Shown one piece after another: positions 10,101-18,746 of a stretch of DNA of 64,000 bases. Position 1 is the first letter of the stretch. Every line of letters starts with the position of its first letter. The notes under the pieces are model-generated. The model searched no databases and was not told the DNA's origin. It worked only from the letters and a program-made list of their open reading frames with translations. The DNA lies in contig NZ_JASJUU010000001.1 of the NCBI RefSeq assembly GCF_030125375.1, forward strand, positions 1,223,354 to 1,287,353. The letters run 5' to 3'. The DNA comes from Pseudoalteromonas umbrosa. Lineage in GTDB: Bacteria > Pseudomonadota > Gammaproteobacteria > Enterobacterales > Alteromonadaceae. A program made the translations under genes and the position numbers.

Positions 10101-12192
10101 GCATTAACGACGCGCTAAAGCCGCCAAACTCACTGCTTTCATTGGCAACATAGACGCCTTTGAGCGCCGTGATATCTTTATCAAACAGCGCATTTTCGCC
10201 AACATGTAGGCTTTGCTGAGGACTTGATTGGAATAAACCAATCTGCCTGCCCGTTGCATTCATAACAGACGTGGTGTTAAGCCCATCAAAATAACTGATG
10301 TCGACACTTTGTGGTTGACCATTATGTGCCAGCACACCCAATTTCGCACCCGTCGTCCAATCACTTTGTAAAGCACTCGATGCAATAACCACATGTTCAC
10401 TGACGTCAGCTTGATGAATAGTCGCCTCATCCGATACCGTGAGTTCTGGCGTTATGATATTGCCTTTCACAGTCAATGTTTGCTCTTGAGCTGCACTGCC
10501 CATCACGGCCTGATCATTATCAATACGTAGTAATGGGTTTCCTTCCTTGTCAGCAACAAGTAACGATGGCTCATTTATCGCCGTACTTTTAACAGTAAGT
10601 GTTGCTGATGAATTAACCGCTTGCTCACCCACGGTTAGATTATCCTTTACAACACCCTCGCTTGCACTAAGCTGCGTGTCAGTGATGATACTGTTGCTTG
10701 CATGGATTGAATTAAACGTAGCGTGATCTTTTACATCAAGCGTCGTGTTAATAAGCGCACCAGCATCTGTTTGCACAGGAGTACTAGGTGTTTCACCTAC
10801 TTGCAACTGACGTGTGCGTGTTTGCCCGTTAATTTGTGCATCTTGATTAATCGTTAGATCGTTAAGCTCCGTGCTGCCAGCAGTTAACGTATCCGCAATC
10901 TGCGCTGTCTCTGCGTTCACTTGCCCCGTGGCTGTTAAGTCATCTGCAACATATGTATGCGCGAACATATTGATTGACTGCTCACCCGCAAGCGGCATAT
11001 TAGTGACTTTGACTAAATTCGTATTGCCATCGCCAATATTCAGTAAGTCTCCGCTACCTGCTTGAATATCCACTTTCGCATTAGGTGTTTCTGAGCCAAT
11101 CGACAACATCCCATCAATATACGCATCACTTTCTACGTTCAAATTACCTGCAACGTCCGCTGCTTGCTCTATGCGCACAGTGCCAGAGAAATGTGCGTGC
11201 CCATCTTCATTTAATGCAATGTGAGGATGATCTTTATCTTGTCCAACTAGCACCGAGTCCGCAACATGGAAGCGCGCTTTAGGCACACTGGTACCCACAC
11301 CCACTTTACCTTCTGGGTTAATAATAAATGGCGTATTGTCTTGATTTAGGTCATCAACTCGGAATAAATCACTGGTATCTGATGAGCGCTTGCCGATATG
11401 TAGTTTGGCCAAGGTGCTATTTTCATCTAGTCCAACCCCTAACATAGGCGCTTCTACATGCCCTGCAAAGATTGCATTTTGCGCACTCAGCTCACCGAGT
11501 AGCATGGTGCGCTCCTCGACCGATAACATTTGCGTTGAGGTATTACCGCTCATGCTAATGTCATTTGTCACAGAGATAGAGTTTGCTTGAACATTGCCTT
11601 CAACGTTAACATCTGCGTTTACTTCAACATCACCATAAGCCGTGACTTTTGGATTGTCATCATCATCCAAGCCCGCTTCCAATGTTTTTATTGTCCCTTT
11701 GCTGACAGATAACGCACCTGCTCTTAAGTGCTGATTAATATCCGCAGTTTGCGACTTGATACCTTGAGTTAACTTAGCACTACCTGTAACATGCAATACC
11801 TCTTCTGACTCAGGTAGCACTTCGACTTTGTCATAAATGGAGACACTTTGTGCGTCAGCAGTCAATACATTACTTTCACTGTCTGATGCAGACACGACCA
11901 CATCATGACTAATTTTTACCGCATCTGTATCGACTCTAAAACACTCAGTCTCACCATCAGGACTGACGGTTAACGGTGACGTGACGGCAATTTCCTGTGC
12001 ATCTGCATTTTTCACTACAGCGATAGGATCGTCTATCTGGTTAAAACCGGAGCGAATGAGTGACTCAAAATCATCCCCAGTAGGCGTTTTGAGGTCGTCA
12101 AACTTTTCAATTAATTCAGCGCGGCTGCGCTTAGTTACTATGGATGTTTGGTCACATTCGACTAACACTTCTTGGTCACTGACTTTGTTCAT
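7177..12192 (-). CDS. Giant CIS tail fibre with beta-helix tip
   Basis: A 1671-residue protein dominated by short repeats of the type V-x-G-N/D-x-x-V-x-x-x-L-x-V spanning roughly residues 150-1380. Interspersed are V-G-I/V-G-T-x-x-P-type fibre repeats, as in host-recognition fibres. The last 280 residues differ: they contain G-G-A, G-G-G-A-Y and N-N-A/C turns of a right-handed parallel beta-helix resembling pectate-lyase or adhesin tips. It occupies the Afp13-type fibre position after the baseplate genes. Stop and start codons overlap both neighbours, so it is translated with the baseplate and tape-measure genes. A receptor- or polysaccharide-binding role for the tip is inferred. Confidence 0.75.
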   Translation of the reverse strand: MNKVSDQEVLVECDQTSIVTKRSRAELIEKFDDLKTPTGDDFESLIRSGFNQIDDPIAVVKNADAQEIAVTSPLTVSPDGETECFRVDTDAVKISHDVVVSASDSESNVLTADAQSVSIYDKVEVLPESEEVLHVTGSAKLTQGIKSQTADINQHLRAGALSVSKGTIKTLEAGLDDDDNPKVTAYGDVEVNADVNVEGNVQANSISVTNDISMSGNTSTQMLSVEERTMLLGELSAQNAIFAGHVEAPMLGVGLDENSTLAKLHIGKRSSDTSDLFRVDDLNQDNTPFIINPEGKVGVGTSVPKARFHVADSVLVGQDKDHPHIALNEDGHAHFSGTVRIEQAADVAGNLNVESDAYIDGMLSIGSETPNAKVDIQAGSGDLLNIGDGNTNLVKVTNMPLAGEQSINMFAHTYVADDLTATGQVNAETAQIADTLTAGSTELNDLTINQDAQINGQTRTRQLQVGETPSTPVQTDAGALINTTLDVKDHATFNSIHASNSIITDTQLSASEGVVKDNLTVGEQAVNSSATLTVKSTAINEPSLLVADKEGNPLLRIDNDQAVMGSAAQEQTLTVKGNIITPELTVSDEATIHQADVSEHVVIASSALQSDWTTGAKLGVLAHNGQPQSVDISYFDGLNTTSVMNATGRQIGLFQSSPQQSLHVGENALFDKDITALKGVYVANESSEFGGFSASLMHTQVGSEQKSANFDVYGNSQLFGEFSIVENEHVAVNFASSQLALTQLSQSPVFKITNQTQDAEILAAAGQLAINQAIPTDGVNFAVTGLADITGQLTIKDTGTALIVDGKSKLLGHAELKNGMHVSVTNNSGDVQRAALFVAGQSQLEGELLVSENVQLDADLTVDGNSDIKSNLQVGRSAQIGENLSVAGEHYAGGSVEIEGTEGRDALTVNNDASFRTDVNVAGNLSLAPYQATARVHICETDQQALRIDDPSGAAQLVFSHGNLGLGVERPDYILEVGEDACFRKDLAVNGRVEIDDSLHVNEYASFRSNVNVYGTSELQGETRIGLAMHASDEEASTTRRSAQLSVDQNHFEYGLAIYNKGVNPIVFKDGKVGIRNAQPEVELDILGDIKVEGDIELNGVLRGTGLLECLDGAKILGDVELRSDLTVYDDALFKDTVTIEGLTTIERKLNLLADADFAKSLHLGEELTVRGNAFFKEAVHFDKDTTVRGSLVVEGLDAANQVVFKPHVDIHSHLAVKGESNFGSDTHVKGNSFVSGSIQAAKLVTEHSLKVGESHNDSAMVAVNTSEGESALDVAVRGNSELIVDGNANVGIGCKVPEHKLDVRGDVRVSDTLTVEGDLLLESRLHLQQGAEIFGDCAVEGQIAPAQLQLPEGPHIEAISPDCELGGEMASDNVLATQAAVKAYVDEHAWRFGRGKKVVAIHNQEEFDEIFSRDCLHNMTILLFPHNGHRQVSRAYKLKNSVEVGSNLSIVGFNERETRIVKAHAGCRFLIRGDRDSMVKHVEMHGFTFDGAIHEVSRELSAYEGNGGAFNLRYADQIQLNCVIENHAVSGDGGAIYGEDVTNLTANNVRNCRAGRQGGAAYGLRYAQINAENCQAERGGAVAHCDDSEVVAINNAAQLHGGGAYKCQNLICKGFWRRNTAQQGEGDHIFSVGCYHLEEQEEHHGDYLWHAVYLDRPLNHSRFFWRNDHI

Positions 12193-14861
12193 TCTTCGTT
12201 TCCTTCAGGATCTATACGATTTGGCACGCTGGTTGCCACGATAAATTTCGAAACCACCGCGGTGTTTGAGTTAATTTGTGAAAAAGACACAGGCAAAATG
12301 GGTTTAAGAAACGGCAGTGGTGAATACCCAACCGTAAACCTGGTATTGTTTGATTGTGCAAATGCATTGGGTGTACAAATGTGGTCAATGCAAAGCTGTG
12401 TTGCTAAATAAAGTACTTGGTCAGCACTAAAACCATCAGGGTAAAGTGTACTGTTATCATCAATTATCCGCGTAACAGCAGCATGGACTAAAGCGTATGT
12501 TTGCTCATCTATTTCGATGCCTTCAGGAAGTGGTTCGCAGGCATATTCAGATAATATCTGTATCAGGTATGCTTCAAGTACTTCCATTCCCTGAGGTTTT
12601 GCGAGCACATAATTGATAATGAGCTTAATCATGTCTTGTGGATCTGATATCGCTAAAGTCTCAAGCAGGCCACCAATATCTTGTGCAACACTGGCAATAT
12701 GCGCTTGCCCATCTGCAAATCGTTCACGTTGCGCCTGACCATAAAAATTGAGCCATCCAAAATACAAGCGCTCAAATAAGCTCATTTGCTCTCGCGTGAG
12801 CCAAATACACTCAGCGGATAAATGTAGCGGCCTGTGCTTAGCAACCTGACTTTCAACTAACACCCTAAATGCCGGGTTTTGCAGTCTAGTTGTCCAATTC
12901 GGCAACACACAATACAAGTGACCTGTTGTGGCGCTGGTGAGCAAGTCGCTTTCAAGTAGGTAGAAGCTTTCTCTGTTATGGGTTGCCAGTGGCATTTGCC
13001 CTTGGTGCGAAAAACCAAGGTTACGCATAATTAAGCGACTTAGACTTGCAAGATGGTCCGTTTTGGGTTCCTTGGATAAATAGTCGAAGCCACGACAACG
13101 GTTTTCCCCCAGTAAGCCGACTTCTGTCAATAACCGACACTTATCAATGTACTGACGTAAAAGTACCAAGCGCAATAATAAGTCATCTTGATCATTTGGA
13201 TCTTGGTGGCAAGCACCAATGATATGAACATAAAAACCAAAAACCTCACGATACTTCAGCAAGTTGGCATTGGGTAACTTGACCGAAAATCGCGCCAATA
13301 AATGCGCTAGGCTGTCATTTAATCGTGTCAGTTGAACAATTGAAAAGTCGGCTTCTAATTGTTGCTGTAAGCCACTTTGCTCATAGTCCTCTAGTGCCCG
13401 CTTTACCAAGTGATTAACACCACTTATTCCCGTAACAGCTTGACTCAACTGGGTGTGTGGCAGCAGCGTTACTCGGTGCCAAAACTCATCAAGTAAAGTT
13501 TGTGACAGCGCTTCGCTGGCCAGCATGCGATCCATTATTTGGCCTAGACGTTCAAAATGTTCGCACTGTGGTAAAGCTAAAATGTGTGGCAGTACATCTA
13601 ATTGCTTGTGTTGATCTGCTAAAATTTGATCGAAAAGGTGTAAATACCCTTTAAATTGCAGTAGCTGTGCTTTTTGTTCTGAATCGATATCTCGGCTTAG
13701 CGATTGATCTGCAACGGCATACACTTTTGGTAGTTCATGCTGCAAAGAGCGGTATTGGCTTAATGATAAATAGTCTTCAGTTTCAGCCACCACCTGAGCA
13801 ATGCTACCAGTCGGTTGCTCCAAAATGTATTCACTGACCAATTGCTTTATTTGCTCAATTTCTTGGTCATCAAGTACATAACTTTGGTCTTCAATTACTA
13901 TTGAAATGGCATCAAAAAACTGCTCAGTCAAAAAGCCAAGCTCAGGTGCTAAATTAACTGACTCGGGCTCTAAGTCTTGTATTTCAACCTGCCAATAGTC
14001 ATAACCCGGTTGCGAGCCACTGCCGACAATAAATCGGAACTCTTCTACTTGCTCAATGTTAGGGTGATTGCGCAGCGCATCTAAAATATCTGAGCTATAC
14101 AGGTGTTTTTTTACTGGCGTATTTTCTAAGTCGCTATCCAGAATAAAACCATGCTTTAGTAATGGCCCAACATAGACATCTTCAACATACATGCCCTTTT
14201 CTCGCAGTTGCTCCCCGGAGTAACGCGGTAAATTAGGTGAAATTTCAAGCGCCACTTTACTCAGAATATCAGCCATGACTTGTACCAAGTCATCTGCATC
14301 TTGGAGCACAAGGTTCATACCCAAATGCACAGGTACCGACTTATAAAACTCAATATTGCCAAGCTGATGTGTCACACATCGCGCATTAGCAAACGCGCTA
14401 TGGACTTGGTGGCGCAGGCTTTCTTCTGATACGGGGCTATTTGGCACAGGCTGTACGACTAAGTCAAACATAATCGCGCCGCTTTGACCTTCATCACGCA
14501 CAGTTATCGTGATGTTTTTTACACTCGGAATATCTAGTAATAATCGTCGATAATCTGCAAGCGTGACGCAGTGGCTGAACATGACTTGCTCTGACGATAA
14601 AAACTGTGTCACCGCAGACGCTTCATCAGGCGTTGGCGTGGTTAAATCTTCAACGGAATAATTAAGCTTATAACTGAGGTCCGAAAGCACAAAGGCCAGT
14701 ACTTCAAGTAAGGTAATGCCCGGATCAAATACGTTGTGATCGCTCCAAGTCTCTGGCGCGAGCTTTTGTAATTGCGCTATACCTTGTTCTCGCAGCTCGT
14801 CTAGGTTTTGCCCAGAGTGCAACAAGGCATCTGAAGCAATTTTCAGTGCATTGGTTTCCAT
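12189..14861 (-). CDS. CIS baseplate protein, Afp12-like
   Basis: 890 residues. The N-terminus has the motif W-x-D-H-N-x-x-D-P-G-I-T-L-L-E (about residues 39-53), shared by large baseplate wedge proteins of contractile injection systems, followed by a leucine-rich helix and the mixed alpha/beta wedge body. The long C-terminal part is helical. Position directly after the gp6/J-like gene and before the fibre corresponds to Afp12 (gp7-like), which joins baseplate wedges and anchors fibres. The stop codon overlaps the next start by four bases. Confidence 0.8.
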   Translation of the reverse strand: METNALKIASDALLHSGQNLDELREQGIAQLQKLAPETWSDHNVFDPGITLLEVLAFVLSDLSYKLNYSVEDLTTPTPDEASAVTQFLSSEQVMFSHCVTLADYRRLLLDIPSVKNITITVRDEGQSGAIMFDLVVQPVPNSPVSEESLRHQVHSAFANARCVTHQLGNIEFYKSVPVHLGMNLVLQDADDLVQVMADILSKVALEISPNLPRYSGEQLREKGMYVEDVYVGPLLKHGFILDSDLENTPVKKHLYSSDILDALRNHPNIEQVEEFRFIVGSGSQPGYDYWQVEIQDLEPESVNLAPELGFLTEQFFDAISIVIEDQSYVLDDQEIEQIKQLVSEYILEQPTGSIAQVVAETEDYLSLSQYRSLQHELPKVYAVADQSLSRDIDSEQKAQLLQFKGYLHLFDQILADQHKQLDVLPHILALPQCEHFERLGQIMDRMLASEALSQTLLDEFWHRVTLLPHTQLSQAVTGISGVNHLVKRALEDYEQSGLQQQLEADFSIVQLTRLNDSLAHLLARFSVKLPNANLLKYREVFGFYVHIIGACHQDPNDQDDLLLRLVLLRQYIDKCRLLTEVGLLGENRCRGFDYLSKEPKTDHLASLSRLIMRNLGFSHQGQMPLATHNRESFYLLESDLLTSATTGHLYCVLPNWTTRLQNPAFRVLVESQVAKHRPLHLSAECIWLTREQMSLFERLYFGWLNFYGQAQRERFADGQAHIASVAQDIGGLLETLAISDPQDMIKLIINYVLAKPQGMEVLEAYLIQILSEYACEPLPEGIEIDEQTYALVHAAVTRIIDDNSTLYPDGFSADQVLYLATQLCIDHICTPNAFAQSNNTRFTVGYSPLPFLKPILPVSFSQINSNTAVVSKFIVATSVPNRIDPEGNEE

Positions 14862-14962
14862 GATTTTCCTTTGGAAAGTAAGTCGATATGGGAGATGACG
14901 TCAAACCCTCAAGACTGTGAAACGCTTTATGGGTTTAACGCTGCTTTAATTACTGAATTGAT

Positions 14963-17900
14963 TTACTGAACAACAAAGTTATGCTGAATTTTCCACTTAC
15001 CGATCCCTTCAAATACATCACCGTCAACATTGGTCAATGAGATTTTATGATTGCGAGTCGGTACCAGAATTTCGCTGTTATCATTCGGCGAAATTTGGGC
15101 ATAGTGCTTAATATTCTCGCCGACTTTCATGCCCCGTATGACCTGTACCATATTCACAGCTTGGTGAGCTTCTAAAGCCTGCGCTACATTTGCGAGGAAG
15201 ATAGTTTGCGACAATTCAGCATCTGGTTTATTCCATGGCGTTAAAGTATCGACAATCAAATCATTGAGCTCTATAACCGTGGACTGAATATCAAACCTTG
15301 GATCTATTTGAATGATGACCTCAAGCTGCACTTCGATATACGTTGGATCTTCAACCTTTACATTAAGATATGGTGCACAGCGCGCTTCAACTTCGTCTTG
15401 TATTTTGCGCATTAAGTAACGCGGTACTTTAGGTTGTAAAATATCAACATCATGATTCAATGGGATCACGGTGATATTAACGCCTTCTTCTGTTTGGTAT
15501 GCATTCACAGAGTGCAACTCGGGAAACGCTTGCAAGGCAAAGTGCTCATAGTCCCAGCCAGTTAAAAGTCTGTCTCTATGCCTTAAACGCTCACTCACTC
15601 TGCGATACAGTCGGCTATCATCTTCTTTTACCTTGGCACCAAAGCTTTCAAAAGGTTGTTCAATCGATGCGATGAGCGGATCAGTAACCGTTAATTTACT
15701 GATACTGCCCGCTTCGAGTGGTTTCAAATAATGAGATTGTGCATGTTCAGTTGAGCTTAAAGTGACTTGAACGGCCTGAGCATAAACACCTTTTAGCTTT
15801 GAATAGATGGGATTGACATATTTATCTTGCAACACATCCGAGTCAATCACGGCTCTTATCCAAACCTTGCCGTCTTGGTTAAATTGATCGTCTAAATCAA
15901 ATTCCGGTAAAGAGAAGATAATGATCCCAGAATCCAACAAATCATAGGTATTGTCTTGTAAGATCCGCCCTTCTTCACCACTTCCTTGGGAGTCTTCTCG
16001 GCTGAAGTGGTGCCACTGACCTTGATTGTAGTATTCCCACTTAAATTCTGGGGAGTCACTAAAGTTAAACCCATCAACGGCTTCAAGTTGGAACAACACA
16101 CTGCATTGCCCTGGTGTTGGTAGTGTTCCAAGGCCAATGTATAAATACCCTAAATCGTCTATTTGCGGCAATAAGTGAACCGTGTTTTGGTTTTCTAATA
16201 TTTGTAGCTGTCTACCAATGGGTGAGATATGCTCAATCCAAATTGAGTTCCCGATGGCTGTTCTTTGCGCCCGTGAAATACTTTGCGTGCGATAATGTAA
16301 TTTTACGGAATCTAATAAGGGTGTGTAAGGCTCTGGCACCTGCGTTGGCATAAAGTCGCCATCTGCAGGGTTCCAATTTGCCAGTTTAACACTATTTTGG
16401 AACGCATAATATTCAGCGACCTTGATATACTGCGGATGACCAAAATCTTGATTTGAAAGCGCTAACGTATACCATTTAGGCCAATGTTTCGCCTGTGTCA
16501 GATTAAATGGCAAAGATAAATAATCTATTTCACCATTGTCATCATCATAACTAAACACCAAGCGGTTTGTTGCGATATTATTTACTACATCAGGTAAGGT
16601 GTTGGCACTGTCATTGACTACCAAGGTCTGCTCTTGCGACGTCAGTTCCTCATTACTCAGTTGCCACACCGTGTCGTTATAAAACAGATCCGCCACTACT
16701 TTATGTTGATCACTTGAATAAGTTTCATCCGATTGTGAAATCATTACTTGGTTTCTTGGCCAAGACTCATCAGCAGCCTGAAGCGGGTCTGCTGGTGGTG
16801 TGGTGATATTTTTATATGACAAGTAAGTTTGGTAGTGACTATCGAAATCCGCCGGCCTGCCAACCCAATTGAATTCAATGCTGGCTCGGGTAACACGTTT
16901 GCACAAAAGCTCAGGGTGAGTGAACTCAAACTTGTCGGCTAACTGAGGTGAATAGCCAAACGGTTCAAAAGGTTTGGTTGTATCTAAAAAGCCAATGCCA
17001 TTGTTGGCTATCAGGCCACTGGCGCCCAATACAGTCACCGCCATGCGCACTTCTTGAATTTCATTAACGGTTAAATTTGCCAATGCCTCTTCGCGCTTTT
17101 CAAGATCCAGCGCATATAAAGCATCGTATTTGGATTGCTTCAGTATAAATGCAATATAAGGTAAGGTTTTATCTTGGCCAATCATGATATCTGATACGGG
17201 TGCAATCGGCGCAAATAACTCATCAACATGAATAACCAGCTCATTCTCACCATTGAGTGTTAACTGCCCTGAATCCAATTGCACGGCTTCTTCTGCGGTA
17301 CTGAGCCAGATATCAAAACTGTCTAACCAAAGGGATAAATCTATTGGGCTTTCACCAAATTCATCGGTAGAGAAACGCAGCGTAATGATGCGCTGACCAC
17401 TATTTAAAAATAAGTCTTGTGACGCAATCTTAAACCCTATTTGAACAGGCAATTGATCTGATGAGGTTATGTTGTCACCAAATGTCATCGCGCTATTTTC
17501 AAGCTTAATGCCCTGCTCAGTATCCAATAAAACATTACGACAAATTTGCACACCACTATTGTAATTAGCTTTATTAACCGTCGTTACTGTGTCCACCACA
17601 GCTCGATTTATCGCGCTAGGCTGCGCCAACTGATACACACGATCTGCACCGTCATCATCCTTACCACCATCAAACTGTGTACCCGGCTGTAAGGTCAAAG
17701 AATCAACCTCATTAAGCTCGATTAGAACATGCGCTGAGTCTGGGGTGGCTGCCAATAATTCAAATCCCAAAACGTCACGATAATAATGATCAAGATGGCG
17801 CTGTACAAAATCGTTAAATTGCAGCTGAGTATGCTGTAGCAAATCAACAAACGTCAAAAGTAGCGCCAGATCTGGACGACTGGCAATTTGCACGGTGAGT

Positions 17901-18175
17901 TCATCGCCCTGTCCTGAAGCGATTAACTTAGCCAAAGCAGCAAATTTGTCAGCTTCAGGCAACACCTTGTACCAACTTTGTACCGGCTTCCAAGTGGCTT
18001 GACCAATAAACTGAGTTTGCTCAGCTACAGTTGATAAATATGATAACCACAGTTCAATTGTACGCGGTTCGATGCTGAAAAACTCACTGGAAAGCTCGGG
18101 GATCTGCCGTGCGGTTTGACTTAACCCCTTCCCATTGCCTGTGATAAGTGATTGACTACGAGACTTAAAAGTCAT
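14963..18175 (-). CDS. CIS baseplate wedge protein, Afp11/gpJ-like
   Basis: 1070 residues. The C-terminal quarter (about residues 800-1040) has the baseplate-J signature order: R-R-V-S-E-R-L-R-H-R-D-R-L, then W-D-Y-E, then P-x-Y-L-M, then a ferredoxin-like strand-helix repeat. The N-terminal half is beta-rich, with the L-T-L-x-x-G-T-Q-F start of the wedge core. It would form the inner baseplate wedge with gp25 and the Afp12-like protein. A 156-bp gap separates it from the gp25 gene; no gene is seen there. Confidence 0.85.
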   Translation of the reverse strand: MTFKSRSQSLITGNGKGLSQTARQIPELSSEFFSIEPRTIELWLSYLSTVAEQTQFIGQATWKPVQSWYKVLPEADKFAALAKLIASGQGDELTVQIASRPDLALLLTFVDLLQHTQLQFNDFVQRHLDHYYRDVLGFELLAATPDSAHVLIELNEVDSLTLQPGTQFDGGKDDDGADRVYQLAQPSAINRAVVDTVTTVNKANYNSGVQICRNVLLDTEQGIKLENSAMTFGDNITSSDQLPVQIGFKIASQDLFLNSGQRIITLRFSTDEFGESPIDLSLWLDSFDIWLSTAEEAVQLDSGQLTLNGENELVIHVDELFAPIAPVSDIMIGQDKTLPYIAFILKQSKYDALYALDLEKREEALANLTVNEIQEVRMAVTVLGASGLIANNGIGFLDTTKPFEPFGYSPQLADKFEFTHPELLCKRVTRASIEFNWVGRPADFDSHYQTYLSYKNITTPPADPLQAADESWPRNQVMISQSDETYSSDQHKVVADLFYNDTVWQLSNEELTSQEQTLVVNDSANTLPDVVNNIATNRLVFSYDDDNGEIDYLSLPFNLTQAKHWPKWYTLALSNQDFGHPQYIKVAEYYAFQNSVKLANWNPADGDFMPTQVPEPYTPLLDSVKLHYRTQSISRAQRTAIGNSIWIEHISPIGRQLQILENQNTVHLLPQIDDLGYLYIGLGTLPTPGQCSVLFQLEAVDGFNFSDSPEFKWEYYNQGQWHHFSREDSQGSGEEGRILQDNTYDLLDSGIIIFSLPEFDLDDQFNQDGKVWIRAVIDSDVLQDKYVNPIYSKLKGVYAQAVQVTLSSTEHAQSHYLKPLEAGSISKLTVTDPLIASIEQPFESFGAKVKEDDSRLYRRVSERLRHRDRLLTGWDYEHFALQAFPELHSVNAYQTEEGVNITVIPLNHDVDILQPKVPRYLMRKIQDEVEARCAPYLNVKVEDPTYIEVQLEVIIQIDPRFDIQSTVIELNDLIVDTLTPWNKPDAELSQTIFLANVAQALEAHQAVNMVQVIRGMKVGENIKHYAQISPNDNSEILVPTRNHKISLTNVDGDVFEGIGKWKIQHNFVVQ

Positions 18176-18331
18176 GAGATTACCTTATTAATGTTATTTA
18201 TGAGCATACCAATGCGCTGCTTGGTTAAATTAACCTAAACAAAAGAAGAAGCGGTGCGGGTCTGCGTCTTGCTTGATGAGCGAGGATGAAATGAACTAGT
18301 ACTGTAAAACCTAGGTGTAAGAAATGCTGAT

Positions 18332-18733
18332 TTATACAGATTGCTCAGCGAGATAAAAAGGAAACACCATATTGCTGCGACTGTTCGTTTTGCGGATCAG
18401 GTAAGTGAGTTCAATCAGTAGTGCACCTTCGTATGCATCTGACATATCGAACGAAATATCTTCTAAGATGATCCTGGGTTCGTAATTTAGCAATACCGCA
18501 GAAATTTCCTGCTTTAGCGTTACAAGCGCCGACTCACTGACATCTTCAAATACAAAATTTGATAAGCCCGAACCTAGCTCACTCCAGTATGGACGTTCAC
18601 CTTTGAGTGTATTTAATGCAACCGAAATGGCTTGCTTCACCAGTGTTTCATCTTCGTCCATATCAGGACCTGCATCTGGGCTAGAAAATTTAGGTGGAAA
18701 ACTCCACCCTCGACCTAAAAATGAATTGTCCAT
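18332..18733 (-). CDS. gp25-like baseplate wedge protein (Afp9-like)
   Basis: 133 residues, the usual length. It opens with F-L-G-R-G-W-S-F-P-P, found at the start of CIS gp25 homologues, and contains the conserved core E-R-P-Y-W-S-E-L-G followed by N-Y-E-P-R-I. This protein nucleates sheath assembly on the baseplate. It is immediately downstream of the spike gene. Confidence 0.9.
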   Translation of the reverse strand: MDNSFLGRGWSFPPKFSSPDAGPDMDEDETLVKQAISVALNTLKGERPYWSELGSGLSNFVFEDVSESALVTLKQEISAVLLNYEPRIILEDISFDMSDAYEGALLIELTYLIRKTNSRSNMVFPFYLAEQSV

Positions 18734-18746
18734 ACTTGCCTCCTCG

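Noticed and set aside
7396..12244. Many open frames opposite the giant fibre and baseplate genes
   Set aside because: They are shadows caused by the regular codon pattern of the real genes, without ribosome sites or recognisable domains.
18176..18331. Possible missed PAAR gene between gp25 and the Afp11-like gene
   Set aside because: The 156-base gap has no open frame of useful length on the minus strand.
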